Source: Candidatus Nanopelagicales bacterium
GTDB lineage: Bacteria > Actinomycetota > Actinomycetes > S36-B12 > UBA5976
Reading direction: 5' to 3'
Length of the DNA stretch: 47,398 nucleotides
NCBI GenBank assembly: GCA_018402365.1
Contig: JAGYJD010000011.1
Coordinates: forward strand, 1 to 47,398
The translations under genes and the position numbers were made by a program. A model generated the notes under the pieces. The model had not been told where the DNA came from, made no database searches, and saw only the letters and a list, made by a program, of their open reading frames with translations. Of the stretch, positions 8,484 to 17,312 are shown piece by piece. The first letter of the stretch is position 1, and each line of letters opens with the position of its first letter.

Positions 8484-8983
8484 TTTAAGCCGAAAAAACC
8501 GAGAAGCATTACAGGAGGGACTTATCAAAGAGGCCCCTGCCCCACAATAAAATATATTCTTCATACAACAATATTTATCAGGAAATATCTTCATGACGGT
8601 GGCTCGGAGGATTTTCTTCGCAAGCTGATCCAGCTCTATTGGCACAAATAAAAAGAGCGCAGTCAAAGGCAGGCGGTTTCAGTCAGTTCTTGAATCTGCC
8701 CTAAGTGGCCCCAGGAGCGTATCAACTCTGAAGAACTTAACGTAGGTGAAATCTGCCCGCATTTCTGCCCGTTGCCCGATTAATCTGCCCGTTTTGTTTG
8801 GCCATTTTGATATCAGTTTTGTCAGAAATGATTCCAAAAGAAATAATGAATAGAGGAGGGATTTTGTCCCGCCTCGCTCAATTTTAAGAAGAGTCGCCCT
8901 ACAAGCCGGAGATAGTAGGAATTAACCTTAAGCTCATTACTGGCAATAAAGGCAACATTAATTAGTGAGATATTTACTAAATA
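8484..8983. other. Decayed stretch with a short TCTGCCCG repeat
   Basis: No gene is supported. The string TCTGCCCG occurs at 8752-8759, 8764-8771 and 8784-8791, with a related TTGCCCG at 8772-8778, all within 40 bases. An open piece on the plus strand ending at 8702 ('ADPALLAQIKRAQSK') is not recognised. Confidence 0.4.
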
Positions 8984-8990
8984 GCAACTC

Positions 8991-9076
8991 TGGTGGTAGC
9001 TAGTGGGTTCGAACCACTGTAGGCGTAAGCCGGCAGATTTACAGTCTGCTCCCTTTGGCCGCTCGGGCAAGCTACC
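8991..9076 (-). tRNA. tRNA-Tyr (anticodon GTA), CCA encoded
   Basis: The minus strand gives an acceptor stem GGTAGCT / AGCTACC, a D arm, and an anticodon stem GCAGA / TCTGC with loop CTGTAAA, hence anticodon GTA (Tyr). A long variable arm of the class II type follows, then a T arm AGTGG-TTCGAAC-CCACT. Discriminator A (8994) is followed by an encoded CCA (8991-8993). The 83-base body plus CCA is intact. Its 3' half is the template of the partial copy at 7919-7978. Confidence 0.95.
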
Positions 9077-9118
9077 TTGTGTTACGGCGCGAGTAGTAAT
9101 ACTACTGATTGGTGATTT

Positions 9119-9976
9119 TTAGAAGCCACGCTGCATCTTGATATGCATTGCCTCAAGGCGGTTGACTCGCTCTTTAGTTGGAGGGTGAGTTGAGAAGAGT
9201 CGTGCCATTTGTGATCCTCGAAATGGATTAGAGATCATCATCGAACTTGCGGCTTCAGTCTGTGGGGTGGGGCGTAATGGTGCTCTTGATACACCCGCAT
9301 CAATTTTTTGCAAGGCACTTGCGAGCGATAGTGGGTCTTGAGAAATTAAGGCGCCGTCTTCATCAGCAGCAAATTCACGGCTGCGGCCGATTGCCATTTG
9401 TAATAGTGAAGCAGCTAACGGCCCAATTATTAATAAGGCGATTGAAGCTAACGGGTTGCCGCGTCTGTTGCCACCAAATATCCAAAAGAACTGAACCATA
9501 AACATCAAAACGCTCGAAAGGGTTGCCGCGATAGAAGCAGTGAGAATATCTCGGTTATAAACGTGGGCCAATTCGTGGCCAATTACTCCCCGTAATTCTT
9601 TTTCAGTTAGCAATTTCATAATGCCTTCAGTTGCACACACCGCAGCATTCTGCGGGTTACGTCCGGTAGCAAAAGCATTAGGAGATTCAGTTGGTGAAAT
9701 ATAAACCCGTGGCATGGGCTTATTGGCTTTCATAGAAAGCTCTCTCACAATTCGCATCAAGACTGGGGCGTTAGCGTCATCGGCTGGATAAGCCTTCATC
9801 GCCTTAAGCGCTAATTTGTCCGAGTTGAAGTAGGCAAAACCATTTATGCCAATTGCTAGTACAAAACCAAAAAGCAGGCCACTCTCGCCGCCTATCGCAG
9901 CAGAAACAAAAATGATTAAGGCTGCCAAGGTGCCGAGCAAGAAGGCTGTCTTTACCCCGTTTAATGAACTGCGCAA
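9119..9976 (-). CDS. htpX: HtpX-like M48 zinc metalloprotease, membrane-bound
   Basis: This 285-residue protein starts with two hydrophobic segments (about residues 9-50). It has the zinc site HELAH (His134, Glu135, His138) and the downstream Glu ligand in 'SREFAADEDGA', with a further hydrophobic pair between them. This is the layout of HtpX, which degrades misfolded membrane proteins at the cytoplasmic membrane. 'FSTHPPTKERVNRLEAM' is the typical C-terminal block. An AAAAGGA ribosome site precedes the ATG at 9976. It is transcribed away from rarD and towards tRNA-Tyr on the same strand, 42 bases away. Confidence 0.92.
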   Translation of the reverse strand: MRSSLNGVKTAFLLGTLAALIIFVSAAIGGESGLLFGFVLAIGINGFAYFNSDKLALKAMKAYPADDANAPVLMRIVRELSMKANKPMPRVYISPTESPNAFATGRNPQNAAVCATEGIMKLLTEKELRGVIGHELAHVYNRDILTASIAATLSSVLMFMVQFFWIFGGNRRGNPLASIALLIIGPLAASLLQMAIGRSREFAADEDGALISQDPLSLASALQKIDAGVSRAPLRPTPQTEAASSMMISNPFRGSQMARLFSTHPPTKERVNRLEAMHIKMQRGF

Positions 9977-10155
9977 AATTGTGTCCTTTTTCTCTCTTTG
10001 CTTTTAATTTTATCGTAGTTAAAAACTCAACTCTTGCAACCTCTCTAGTATGTGAGTTATTCCCCAGCGCAATAGAATTAAGGGTATGGCCCCGCCAAAC
10101 TGTGGAATTAGACCAAAGCAAAAAGGTACTGACACTTGGATCGTCAGCTAGTTAA

Positions 10156-11052
10156 TTGAACTCTTCTTCAGATAAACAAACTTTCAAAACTGGACTTTAT
10201 TATGGTCTGGGGGCTTACCTCACTTGGGGATTGATCCCCATCTACTGGCCTTTTTTAGAACCAGCCAGCTCACTCGAAATTCTTTCTCACCGAGTAGTTT
10301 GGTCTTTGATAACTCTTTTTGTTGTTATAACTTTTGTAAAACAATGGGGATTAGTTTTTAATTCAATCAAGATTAAGAAAATAGCTTGGCTACTGTTTCT
10401 TGGCTCCATATTTATCTCTATTAATTGGGGAGTTTTCATTTGGGCTGTTGGCAATGATCGGGTAGTAGATACCGCGCTTGGCTATTTTATGAATCCATTA
10501 GTTTCTGTGGCACTAGGTTTATTGGTCTTTAAAGAAAAGTTGCGCCCCTTGCAATGGATAGCGGTAGTAATTGCTTTTTTTGCTGTTATCTATTTAACTT
10601 TTGCGGCAGGCAGCTTTCCATTAATTTCGCTTACCTTGGCCTTTAGTTTTGCTTTTTATGGTTTAGTTAAAAAAATAGCAAATGTTCCTGCTTTACCCAG
10701 TTTAACTATAGAGACAATTTTTGCAGCGCCATTTTTTATTGGATTTTTAATCTGGCTTTATGGTCGTGGGGAATTATCTTTTTTACAAGAGGGAATAAGT
10801 CATGCGCTATGGCTATCGTCTAGTGGTCTTGCCACTATCATTCCACTTTTATTTTTTGGAGCGGCGGTGATTCGCCTACCCTTGAGTGTTACTGGATTAC
10901 TTCAGTACCTTGCTCCCTTCTTGCAGTTTTTAGTAGGAATTTTTATTTTTAATGAAGTAGTTTCAAGCGCTAAGTGGCTAAGCTTTATTGGGATTTGGAT
11001 TGCTTTGAGTTTTTTTAGTGTAGATGCTTGGCGCTATTCCAAGAAAGCTTAG
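10156..11052 (+). CDS. rarD: RarD-type EamA/DMT-family transporter
   Basis: The protein has 298 residues and about ten membrane helices. The opening 'GLYYGLGAYLTWGLIPIYW' and 'LEILSHRVVWSL' are hallmarks of RarD, a drug/metabolite transporter family member whose substrate is unknown. The start must be TTG at 10156, since a TAA stop (10153-10155) sits immediately upstream in frame and no other start codon fits before the first helix. No strong ribosome site is visible, and a leaderless or weakly translated message is possible. Its 3' end overlaps the polyprenyl synthase gene tail-to-tail by 4 bases. Confidence 0.88.
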   Translation: MNSSSDKQTFKTGLYYGLGAYLTWGLIPIYWPFLEPASSLEILSHRVVWSLITLFVVITFVKQWGLVFNSIKIKKIAWLLFLGSIFISINWGVFIWAVGNDRVVDTALGYFMNPLVSVALGLLVFKEKLRPLQWIAVVIAFFAVIYLTFAAGSFPLISLTLAFSFAFYGLVKKIANVPALPSLTIETIFAAPFFIGFLIWLYGRGELSFLQEGISHALWLSSSGLATIIPLLFFGAAVIRLPLSVTGLLQYLAPFLQFLVGIFIFNEVVSSAKWLSFIGIWIALSFFSVDAWRYSKKA

Positions 11053-12080
11053 GAACTACGGTCAGTTAACCAACTGGCAAAGCTAATTAATGCTTCCTTT
11101 TCGCTTCCGGCTGGGATCGGGTCAAGCGCCGTTGTGGCTTTGTCAATAAACATTTCTAGTTGTAATTGTGCAACTTCAAAGCCGTCAAGTTTTTCGATCA
11201 AGTCAATGGCGTTTGAAACCCCATTGCCCGCTTCGTCGATTTTGGCTAGCAATCCTTCTAATTCACCAGTGCGATCTTTTTCAAGGGCAGCTAATACTGG
11301 CAACGTATAAACACCTTCTATTAGATCTGTTCCTAAGAGTTTGCCGGACTTATCTGGGTTGCCTTTAAGATCTAAAATATCATCTGAAATTTGAAAAGCT
11401 ATGCCAACGTTTTCGGCATAAGCGCCCAAAGCACTTACCGTTAAGTCATCAGCGTGAGAAACTTGCGCTGCCAAAGTTGCTGCGGTTTGAATCAATGAAG
11501 CTGTTTTTTGACTTAGTACTTTGAGGTAATGCGTGACTCCATCTTCACCCTCGGGGCCAACTGTTTCGCGGATTTGTCCTTCACAGAGCGTTGCTAAAGT
11601 TTGTGCCATCACGCTCACTGCATGCGGACCAAGCTCAGCAGTTAACGCTGAAGCTCTTGAGAATAAAAAGTCACCGGCCATGATGGCCGAGTAGTTTCCG
11701 AATCTTTGATTAACAGAAACCACGCCTCTTCTGACTTTGGCTTCATCCATCACATCATCGTGATACAGAGTTGCTACGTGGGTAAATTCGATTGCCGCCG
11801 CTACCTTTGCCAATCTTTCTATGTCTGGTTGACCATAGCGTCCAGCAATAAAAACTAGCACTGGGCGAATTCTTTTACCGCCCGCTTTCAGTAAATGTTG
11901 TGAAATCTCAGTTAAGGGGTCAAACATTGAAACCGATTCAACATCAAGTAATTTCTCAGTTCTTTCTAAACCGTCAGCGATAAATTGCGCTAAAACTGGA
12001 TCAGAGATTTCTAGATCCTTGGCACGCATTTGGTTCACCGTAGAAACACCGAGACTGAACTCACGTAGTCGATCACCCAT
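11049..12080 (-). CDS. Polyprenyl diphosphate synthase (long-chain, quinone side chain type)
   Basis: This trans-type prenyltransferase has the first aspartate-rich motif 'YHDDVMDEA' (Asp108, 109, 112) and the second 'ISDDILDLKGN', plus 'GGKRIRP' for binding isopentenyl diphosphate. It condenses isopentenyl diphosphate to a long chain, most likely the tail of menaquinone. The reading frame begins 46 bases inside nuoN with an AGGAG about 10 bases before that ATG. A second ATG (Met18, base 12029) lies just after the nuoN stop, and the residues before it are not conserved in the family, so the true start may be 12029. It is the last gene of the nuo operon. Confidence 0.9.
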   Translation of the reverse strand: MGDRLREFSLGVSTVNQMRAKDLEISDPVLAQFIADGLERTEKLLDVESVSMFDPLTEISQHLLKAGGKRIRPVLVFIAGRYGQPDIERLAKVAAAIEFTHVATLYHDDVMDEAKVRRGVVSVNQRFGNYSAIMAGDFLFSRASALTAELGPHAVSVMAQTLATLCEGQIRETVGPEGEDGVTHYLKVLSQKTASLIQTAATLAAQVSHADDLTVSALGAYAENVGIAFQISDDILDLKGNPDKSGKLLGTDLIEGVYTLPVLAALEKDRTGELEGLLAKIDEAGNGVSNAIDLIEKLDGFEVAQLQLEMFIDKATTALDPIPAGSEKEALISFASWLTDRSS

Positions 12081-13573
12081 TGTGGAAATACTCCTAATAC
12101 TGCCGAGGCTACCGAAGTGAAGGCGATCGCGCCAGCGGTGATCTTGCTAGGAACAACTACTACAGGTCCGTCGGGATCGGGATCTGAGAAAAACATCAAA
12201 ATTATTATTCTTATGTAAAAAAAGGCTGCAATTACGCTGGCGACTACCCCAACCAAAACCAACGGCAAGGCGCCGCCAGCGACTGCTGCCACAAAAATTG
12301 TAAATTTGGCAACAAATCCACTTGTTAAGGGAATGCCCGCAAATGACAATAAATAAAATCCAAATAACCCAGCCATCAGTGGGGATTTTTTACCTAATCC
12401 CTTCCAGCGAGTGATGTTATTTGCTTCACCAGAAGGGTCTCTCACTAAAGTTACCAAAGCAAAAGCACCGATAGTGGCCAGTGAATAAGTCAAAAGATAA
12501 AACAATATTGCGGCAGTACCGGCTCTTGAAGTTGAAGCAAATCCAATCAAAATAAATCCACCATTAGCTATTGATGAATAAGCCAGCATTCTTTTTACAT
12601 CGATCTGAGAAAGTGCCACAATGCTTCCCACCAGCATCGTCAAAATAGCTACGGCCCAAAACAAAGGGCGCCAATCCCAGGCGTAGCCTCCATAAGCCAC
12701 AAAGAAGGCTCTTAATAGTCCACCGATAGCAGCAACCTTTACCGCGCTTGCCATGAAAGCAGTAACAACTGTTGCCGAACCTGTGTAAACATCTGGCACC
12801 CATTGGTGAAACGGAACTGCACCAACTTTAAAGAGCAACCCCACCGCTACTAACCCAACTGCAACAGTTAATAATCCAGCTGCATTGTTGTTAGCGCTAA
12901 TCCCAGCAGAAACCGCACCAAAATTTAATTCACCGGTATAGGCGTAAGTGAGTGCGATTCCAAAAAGCAAAATAGCACTAGCAAAGGCGCCTAGCAAAAA
13001 ATATTTTAACGCCGCTTCTTGGCTGAGGAGTCTTCTGCGACGAGCCATGGCCGCCAACAAATAGAGCGGCAAGCTCATAACCTCAAGTCCTACGAACAAA
13101 ACTAAAAAGTCGTTAGCACTTACAAACAAAAGCATTCCACTTACAGAAAAAAGTAGTAGCGGCCAAACTTCGGTTTGCACCAATCCCATTTTTGTAACAA
13201 TTACTTCATCTTCACTGCCAGCAACCGCTGAAGCTCTGGGGGCAAATGCATCCCCTGCTGGATCCACCCTTCGTTCGGCCATAATCAAAGTAGCCAAGAT
13301 AGAGCTAAGCAAAATTATAAATTGCATAAAAACGCCTGGTCCGTCAAAAGCGATCGTTCCTTCGACCGCTAAAGAGCGAGCGTTTGTATTTCCGACAATT
13401 ATTAAAGCGATTAGAGCTAAGGCCAAAGCAGAAACCGTTAATAAAACTTGTGATTGCCTGCGATATTTATTTGAAATAAAAGCTTCAAATCCAACACTCA
13501 AAACTGCGGCACCAAATACAATCAACATTGGCAAAATGAGAGCGTATTCAATTATCGGAGTAGGAATTCTCAA
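12035..13573 (-). CDS. nuoN: NADH-quinone oxidoreductase subunit N
   Basis: The 512 residues form about 14 membrane helices of the antiporter-like family, with the proton-channel blocks 'GLEVMSLPLYLLAA', 'KVGAVPFHQWVPDVYTGS' and 'YSLATIGAFALV'. NuoN is one of three proton-pumping antiporter-like subunits in the membrane arm of complex I. A loop near residues 105-125, with several acidic residues, is longer than in E. coli, as is common in actinobacteria. Its start ATG overlaps the nuoM stop (ATGA). Confidence 0.96.
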   Translation of the reverse strand: MRIPTPIIEYALILPMLIVFGAAVLSVGFEAFISNKYRRQSQVLLTVSALALALIALIIVGNTNARSLAVEGTIAFDGPGVFMQFIILLSSILATLIMAERRVDPAGDAFAPRASAVAGSEDEVIVTKMGLVQTEVWPLLLFSVSGMLLFVSANDFLVLFVGLEVMSLPLYLLAAMARRRRLLSQEAALKYFLLGAFASAILLFGIALTYAYTGELNFGAVSAGISANNNAAGLLTVAVGLVAVGLLFKVGAVPFHQWVPDVYTGSATVVTAFMASAVKVAAIGGLLRAFFVAYGGYAWDWRPLFWAVAILTMLVGSIVALSQIDVKRMLAYSSIANGGFILIGFASTSRAGTAAILFYLLTYSLATIGAFALVTLVRDPSGEANNITRWKGLGKKSPLMAGLFGFYLLSFAGIPLTSGFVAKFTIFVAAVAGGALPLVLVGVVASVIAAFFYIRIIILMFFSDPDPDGPVVVVPSKITAGAIAFTSVASAVLGVFPQWVIDYVSSVSVFLR

Positions 13574-15096
13574 TTTTGCTCCTTGTTTTCAATGGCAAAA
13601 ATCGGAGCTGGATCAACGCTATCAACTTGCTGCATCACATTTGCTACCGACTTTTCTATTGTGGTTAAAACTGGTTGGGGCCAAAATCCTAGGAGTATCA
13701 ACAAGGCAAAAACAGGTACCAATGGAATCACTTCTTTACTAGATAAATCTTTGATCAAATTAGATTTTTCATTTTCTGGGCCAGTAAATACTCTTTGATA
13801 GAGCCACAGCATATAAATTGCCGCCAAGATAATTCCTAAAGTGGCAACGATCGCTGCAGCTTGATAGCGCTGATAAACCCCCGTTAACACCATAAATTCA
13901 GATACGAATCCAGCCATTCCAGGTAAGGCCAAAGCAGAGAGTGCTGCCATTAAAAAGAAGCCAGCCATCACTGGGGCAACCTTGGTCAAACCGCCATAAT
14001 CCGCGATAAGTGCGGTCTCTCTTTGTTTAATTAAGTGTCCACCAACCAAAAACAGCGCGGCGGTTGATAAACCATGCGCCACCATGTAAAGCGTGGCTCC
14101 GGCAATGCCGATTGTGGTGAAGGCAAAAATGCCCATAACTATAAAACCAAAGTGCGAAATTGAGGTGTAGGCGAATAGTCGACGCATATCTTTTTGGCCA
14201 ATCGCCAGTATTGCCCCATAAATCACGCTGACAACAGCTAAGCCAATAATCCAAGGGGCTAACTGCGCTGAGGCGTTTGGAAACAAAGGTAAAACTAAAG
14301 CGATCATTCCAAAAGTGCCAATTTTATCTAAGACTCCAATCAACATGGTTGAAGTTCCAGGTGTCGCTTGTTCTGCCGTGTCAGGTAACCAAGTGTGAAG
14401 CGGAACCATTGGCGCCTTAATCGCAAAGGCGATAAAGAATCCTAAAAACAACCACATCTCTTGCATTGGCGTTAAAGAGATACTTTGACTTAAAGTTGCG
14501 ATGTCAAAAGTGCTACGTTGCAATTGTGTTGTGGCAATTAAAGTCAAGGCCACAATTGCCGCCAACATTATTAATCCCCCGGCTAAACCGTAGATTAAAA
14601 ACTTCATGGCAGCTTTGGCGCGGTTGGCTCCACCAAAAATTCCAATCAAGAAAAAGACAGGAATCAGCATGGCTTCAAAAAATACGTAAAACAAGAAAAG
14701 ATCTCTAGCCAAAAAGATTAAATTGGCACTACCCGCCAATAGCAAAATTAATGAAGTATAAAGAATTGGTCGCTTAACTGCTGCATAGAAATCAGCCCAT
14801 AAAACAATTGGGGTTAATACCGCAGTTAGCAATACCAACACTAAGCCAATTCCTGTTACCCCAACGTGAAAGCTAATTCCAAAAACATCAATCCAAGATA
14901 CTTTGAAATCAAATTGAGTCAGTGATGATGAATTTCGATCAAAGCTGATTGCGATGGCTAAAGCCAAAAGCAAAGTGACAATTGCACTTGCCAAGCCAGT
15001 AAATTTGGCTGACCATTTAAAATACTTATTTGCAACTGGAATTAATAGCGCCCCGACGAAAGGGGTTAGCACTAATGCAAGAAGTAGCAGACTCAT
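13570..15096 (-). CDS. nuoM: NADH-quinone oxidoreductase subunit M
   Basis: This 508-residue antiporter-like subunit has the motif 'FYVFFEAMLIPVFFLIGI' carrying the key helix-5 Glu. It also has 'KAPMVPLHTWLPDTAEQATP' with the channel Lys, and 'YTSISHFGFIVMGIFA'. It forms one proton path of complex I in the cytoplasmic membrane. It is preceded by nuoL with a 4-base gap and followed by nuoN with a 4-base overlap, so it is in a translationally coupled operon. No missing key residue was noticed. Confidence 0.97.
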   Translation of the reverse strand: MSLLLLALVLTPFVGALLIPVANKYFKWSAKFTGLASAIVTLLLALAIAISFDRNSSSLTQFDFKVSWIDVFGISFHVGVTGIGLVLVLLTAVLTPIVLWADFYAAVKRPILYTSLILLLAGSANLIFLARDLFLFYVFFEAMLIPVFFLIGIFGGANRAKAAMKFLIYGLAGGLIMLAAIVALTLIATTQLQRSTFDIATLSQSISLTPMQEMWLFLGFFIAFAIKAPMVPLHTWLPDTAEQATPGTSTMLIGVLDKIGTFGMIALVLPLFPNASAQLAPWIIGLAVVSVIYGAILAIGQKDMRRLFAYTSISHFGFIVMGIFAFTTIGIAGATLYMVAHGLSTAALFLVGGHLIKQRETALIADYGGLTKVAPVMAGFFLMAALSALALPGMAGFVSEFMVLTGVYQRYQAAAIVATLGIILAAIYMLWLYQRVFTGPENEKSNLIKDLSSKEVIPLVPVFALLILLGFWPQPVLTTIEKSVANVMQQVDSVDPAPIFAIENKEQN

Positions 15097-15100
15097 TTAA

Positions 15101-16987
15101 TTACAGCCTCGCAATCAAAAGTAAGAACATCACCAGTAAAGTTCCACCCACAATGTATGCGGCATAAGAACGAACGTATCCAGTTGAAGTCTGACGTAAA
15201 AGTCGGCTGGCAGACCAAACCATATTGGCGACCCCTAAGAAGGTGCCATCAATTGCTTTCTCGTCAAAAGTGACTAATCCCTTGGTTACTTTTTGACCTG
15301 GACGCATTAATAGCGTCTCATTTGCCACATCCCCATAAAGATCTTTACGAGCAGCTTGGGTCAAGAAACTTACCTCTTGCGGCGTAGTGGGCGAAATGGT
15401 GCGGTATCTGTAAATGGCAAAAATTACTCCAGCAGCCACTACCGTTAGCGTTAAAATAGTCAAAGCAAATACTGAGATCGGAGCATTTGGCTTTTCAAAT
15501 CCGGTTACTGGCTCTAGCCACTCTTCAAATACATGGTTGTAAGTCAAAGCAAAGCCAATCACCGCGGCGCCTATCGCTAAAACAATCATTGGGATTGTCA
15601 TGCTCTTTGGGGATTCATGCGGATGCACTCCGTCTTCCCATCTTGGTGGGGAAAGAAAAGTCCAAATCACCATTCTCGTCATATAAAAAGCGGTGAGTCC
15701 GGCACCAAACAAAGCTATTAAGCCCACCCAAATGCTGTGCGAGAAGGCTGCCTCCAAAATATATTCTTTTGAATAAAATCCAGCGAACGGCGGAATACCA
15801 ATAATTGCTAAATAACCCACCATAAATGTAGTGAAGGTAAAAATCATCAGCTTTGAAAGTCCGCCATAACGACGCATGTTTACATTGTCATTTGTGGCAT
15901 GCATAACCGAACCTGCGCCCAAGAACATAACTGCCTTAAAAAAGCCGTGAGTAATTAAATGCAAGATGGCAAACACATATCCAACTGGGCCTAATCCAGC
16001 CGCTAAAATCATGAACCCAATTTGGCTCATGGTTGAACCAGCCAAAGATTTTTTAATGTCTTCTTTGGCTGCACCAATAATGGCGCCTGCAATTAGCGAA
16101 ATTGCACCAACAATTATTACGGCATTTCTGGCAGCTTCAGAAGCATTAAAAATACTGGCTGAGCGAACGATTAAATAAACACCAGCTGTCACCATGGTAG
16201 CGGCGTGAATCAAAGCCGAAACTGGAGTTGGTCCTTCCATCGCATCCAATAACCAAGACTGCAAAGGAAACTGGGCGCTCTTTCCGGCGGCAGCTAACAG
16301 AAGTAGCAAACCTATAGTTAGCGCTAACCAATCTTGCGCATTTTGCATTCCTGCATTTACCGCGCTAAAGCTAAATGAACCAAACGCCAAAAACATAGTC
16401 ATGATCGCTAGCGAAAGCCCAAAGTCACCTACCCGATTAACTACAAAAGCTTTTTTGGCAGCGGTCGCAGCACTGTGTTTATTTTGCCAAAAACCAATTA
16501 AAAGGTAAGAAGCTAATCCAACACCCTCCCAACCTACGTAAAGCAATAGATAATTATCAGCTAATACCAACAACAGCATTGCTGCCACAAACAAGTTTAA
16601 GTATCCAAAAAAACGTCCGCGGTTTTCATCGTGTTCCATATAACCCAGCGAATAAATGTGAATCATGGTTCCAACAAAAGTAATCAAAAGTACAAAAGCA
16701 ATTGAAAGTTGATCCAACTGCAGACCAAATGAGACATCAAGCGAGCCTGAAGAGATCCATTGATAGACGTTGGAAACAAAACCTCTTTCACCAGCAGGGC
16801 GAGTTCGCATTTGTAGAAACATTATGAAACCCAAGACAAATGATGAGCTGGAAAGAGCAATCGCTAAATAAGGCGCAATTTTTTTAAGCTGTTTTCCAAA
16901 AACAAGAATTAAAAATGCACCCAATAGCGGAAGCGCCACCAAAACCCAAGTAAAGGTAAAAATCCCTGTGGCAGGTTGTAAAATCAT
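15101..16987 (-). CDS. nuoL: NADH-quinone oxidoreductase subunit L
   Basis: The 628 residues include the NuoL blocks 'YVGWEGVGLASYLLIGFW' and 'LLDAMEGPTPVSALIHAATM', and the C-terminal region that makes the long horizontal helix and anchor (after about residue 520). NuoL is the most distal proton pump of complex I. The gap to nuoK is 25 bases, the largest inside this operon. The start is ATG at 16987, close before a first hydrophobic segment. Length agrees with other actinobacterial NuoL proteins. Confidence 0.97.
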   Translation of the reverse strand: MILQPATGIFTFTWVLVALPLLGAFLILVFGKQLKKIAPYLAIALSSSSFVLGFIMFLQMRTRPAGERGFVSNVYQWISSGSLDVSFGLQLDQLSIAFVLLITFVGTMIHIYSLGYMEHDENRGRFFGYLNLFVAAMLLLVLADNYLLLYVGWEGVGLASYLLIGFWQNKHSAATAAKKAFVVNRVGDFGLSLAIMTMFLAFGSFSFSAVNAGMQNAQDWLALTIGLLLLLAAAGKSAQFPLQSWLLDAMEGPTPVSALIHAATMVTAGVYLIVRSASIFNASEAARNAVIIVGAISLIAGAIIGAAKEDIKKSLAGSTMSQIGFMILAAGLGPVGYVFAILHLITHGFFKAVMFLGAGSVMHATNDNVNMRRYGGLSKLMIFTFTTFMVGYLAIIGIPPFAGFYSKEYILEAAFSHSIWVGLIALFGAGLTAFYMTRMVIWTFLSPPRWEDGVHPHESPKSMTIPMIVLAIGAAVIGFALTYNHVFEEWLEPVTGFEKPNAPISVFALTILTLTVVAAGVIFAIYRYRTISPTTPQEVSFLTQAARKDLYGDVANETLLMRPGQKVTKGLVTFDEKAIDGTFLGVANMVWSASRLLRQTSTGYVRSYAAYIVGGTLLVMFLLLIARL

Positions 16988-17012
16988 ATTAATTTTTTAT
17001 CCTTTTTATCTC

Positions 17013-17312
17013 TTACCAGCGCAACAAACTAGGTTCATCCACCGAAGCAGATCTGCGGGACCTAAAGATCGTAAGAATGATGGCTAGTCCAATAACAACT
17101 TCACAAGCAGCGATTACCATTACAAAAAATGCAGAAACTTGACCCGTTAAATTACCCCAGGTGCGCGAAGATGAAACCAAAGCCAAATTGGCGGCATTTA
17201 GCATTAATTCAATTGACATAAATGCCACGATCGCATTGCGGCGCAGCATCACTCCCATCGCACCAATTGAAAAAATAATGCTGGAGAGAATTAAATAAGC
17301 TTCTGGGCTCAC
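17013..17312 (-). CDS. nuoK: NADH-quinone oxidoreductase subunit K
   Basis: This 99-residue, three-helix protein has the conserved helix-2 sequence '[17 protein letters not shown]', whose Glu is part of the central proton axis of complex I, and a second Glu in '[15 protein letters not shown]'. It uses a GTG start that overlaps the nuoJ stop by 4 bases. Family length is about 100 residues, so it is complete. Confidence 0.96.
   Translation of the reverse strand: MSPEAYLILSSIIFSIGAMGVMLRRNAIVAFMSIELMLNAANLALVSSSRTWGNLTGQVSAFFVMVIAACEVVIGLAIILTIFRSRRSASVDEPSLLRW

Noticed and set aside
8303-8488. 61-codon ORF on the plus strand
   Set aside because: It is an out-of-frame composite of the HigA remnant; the family sequence switches frames inside it.
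3713-8983. CRISPR array, prophage or insertion sequence in the gene-poor region
   Set aside because: No regularly spaced repeats, no phage structural gene, no transposase motif and no terminal inverted repeats were found.
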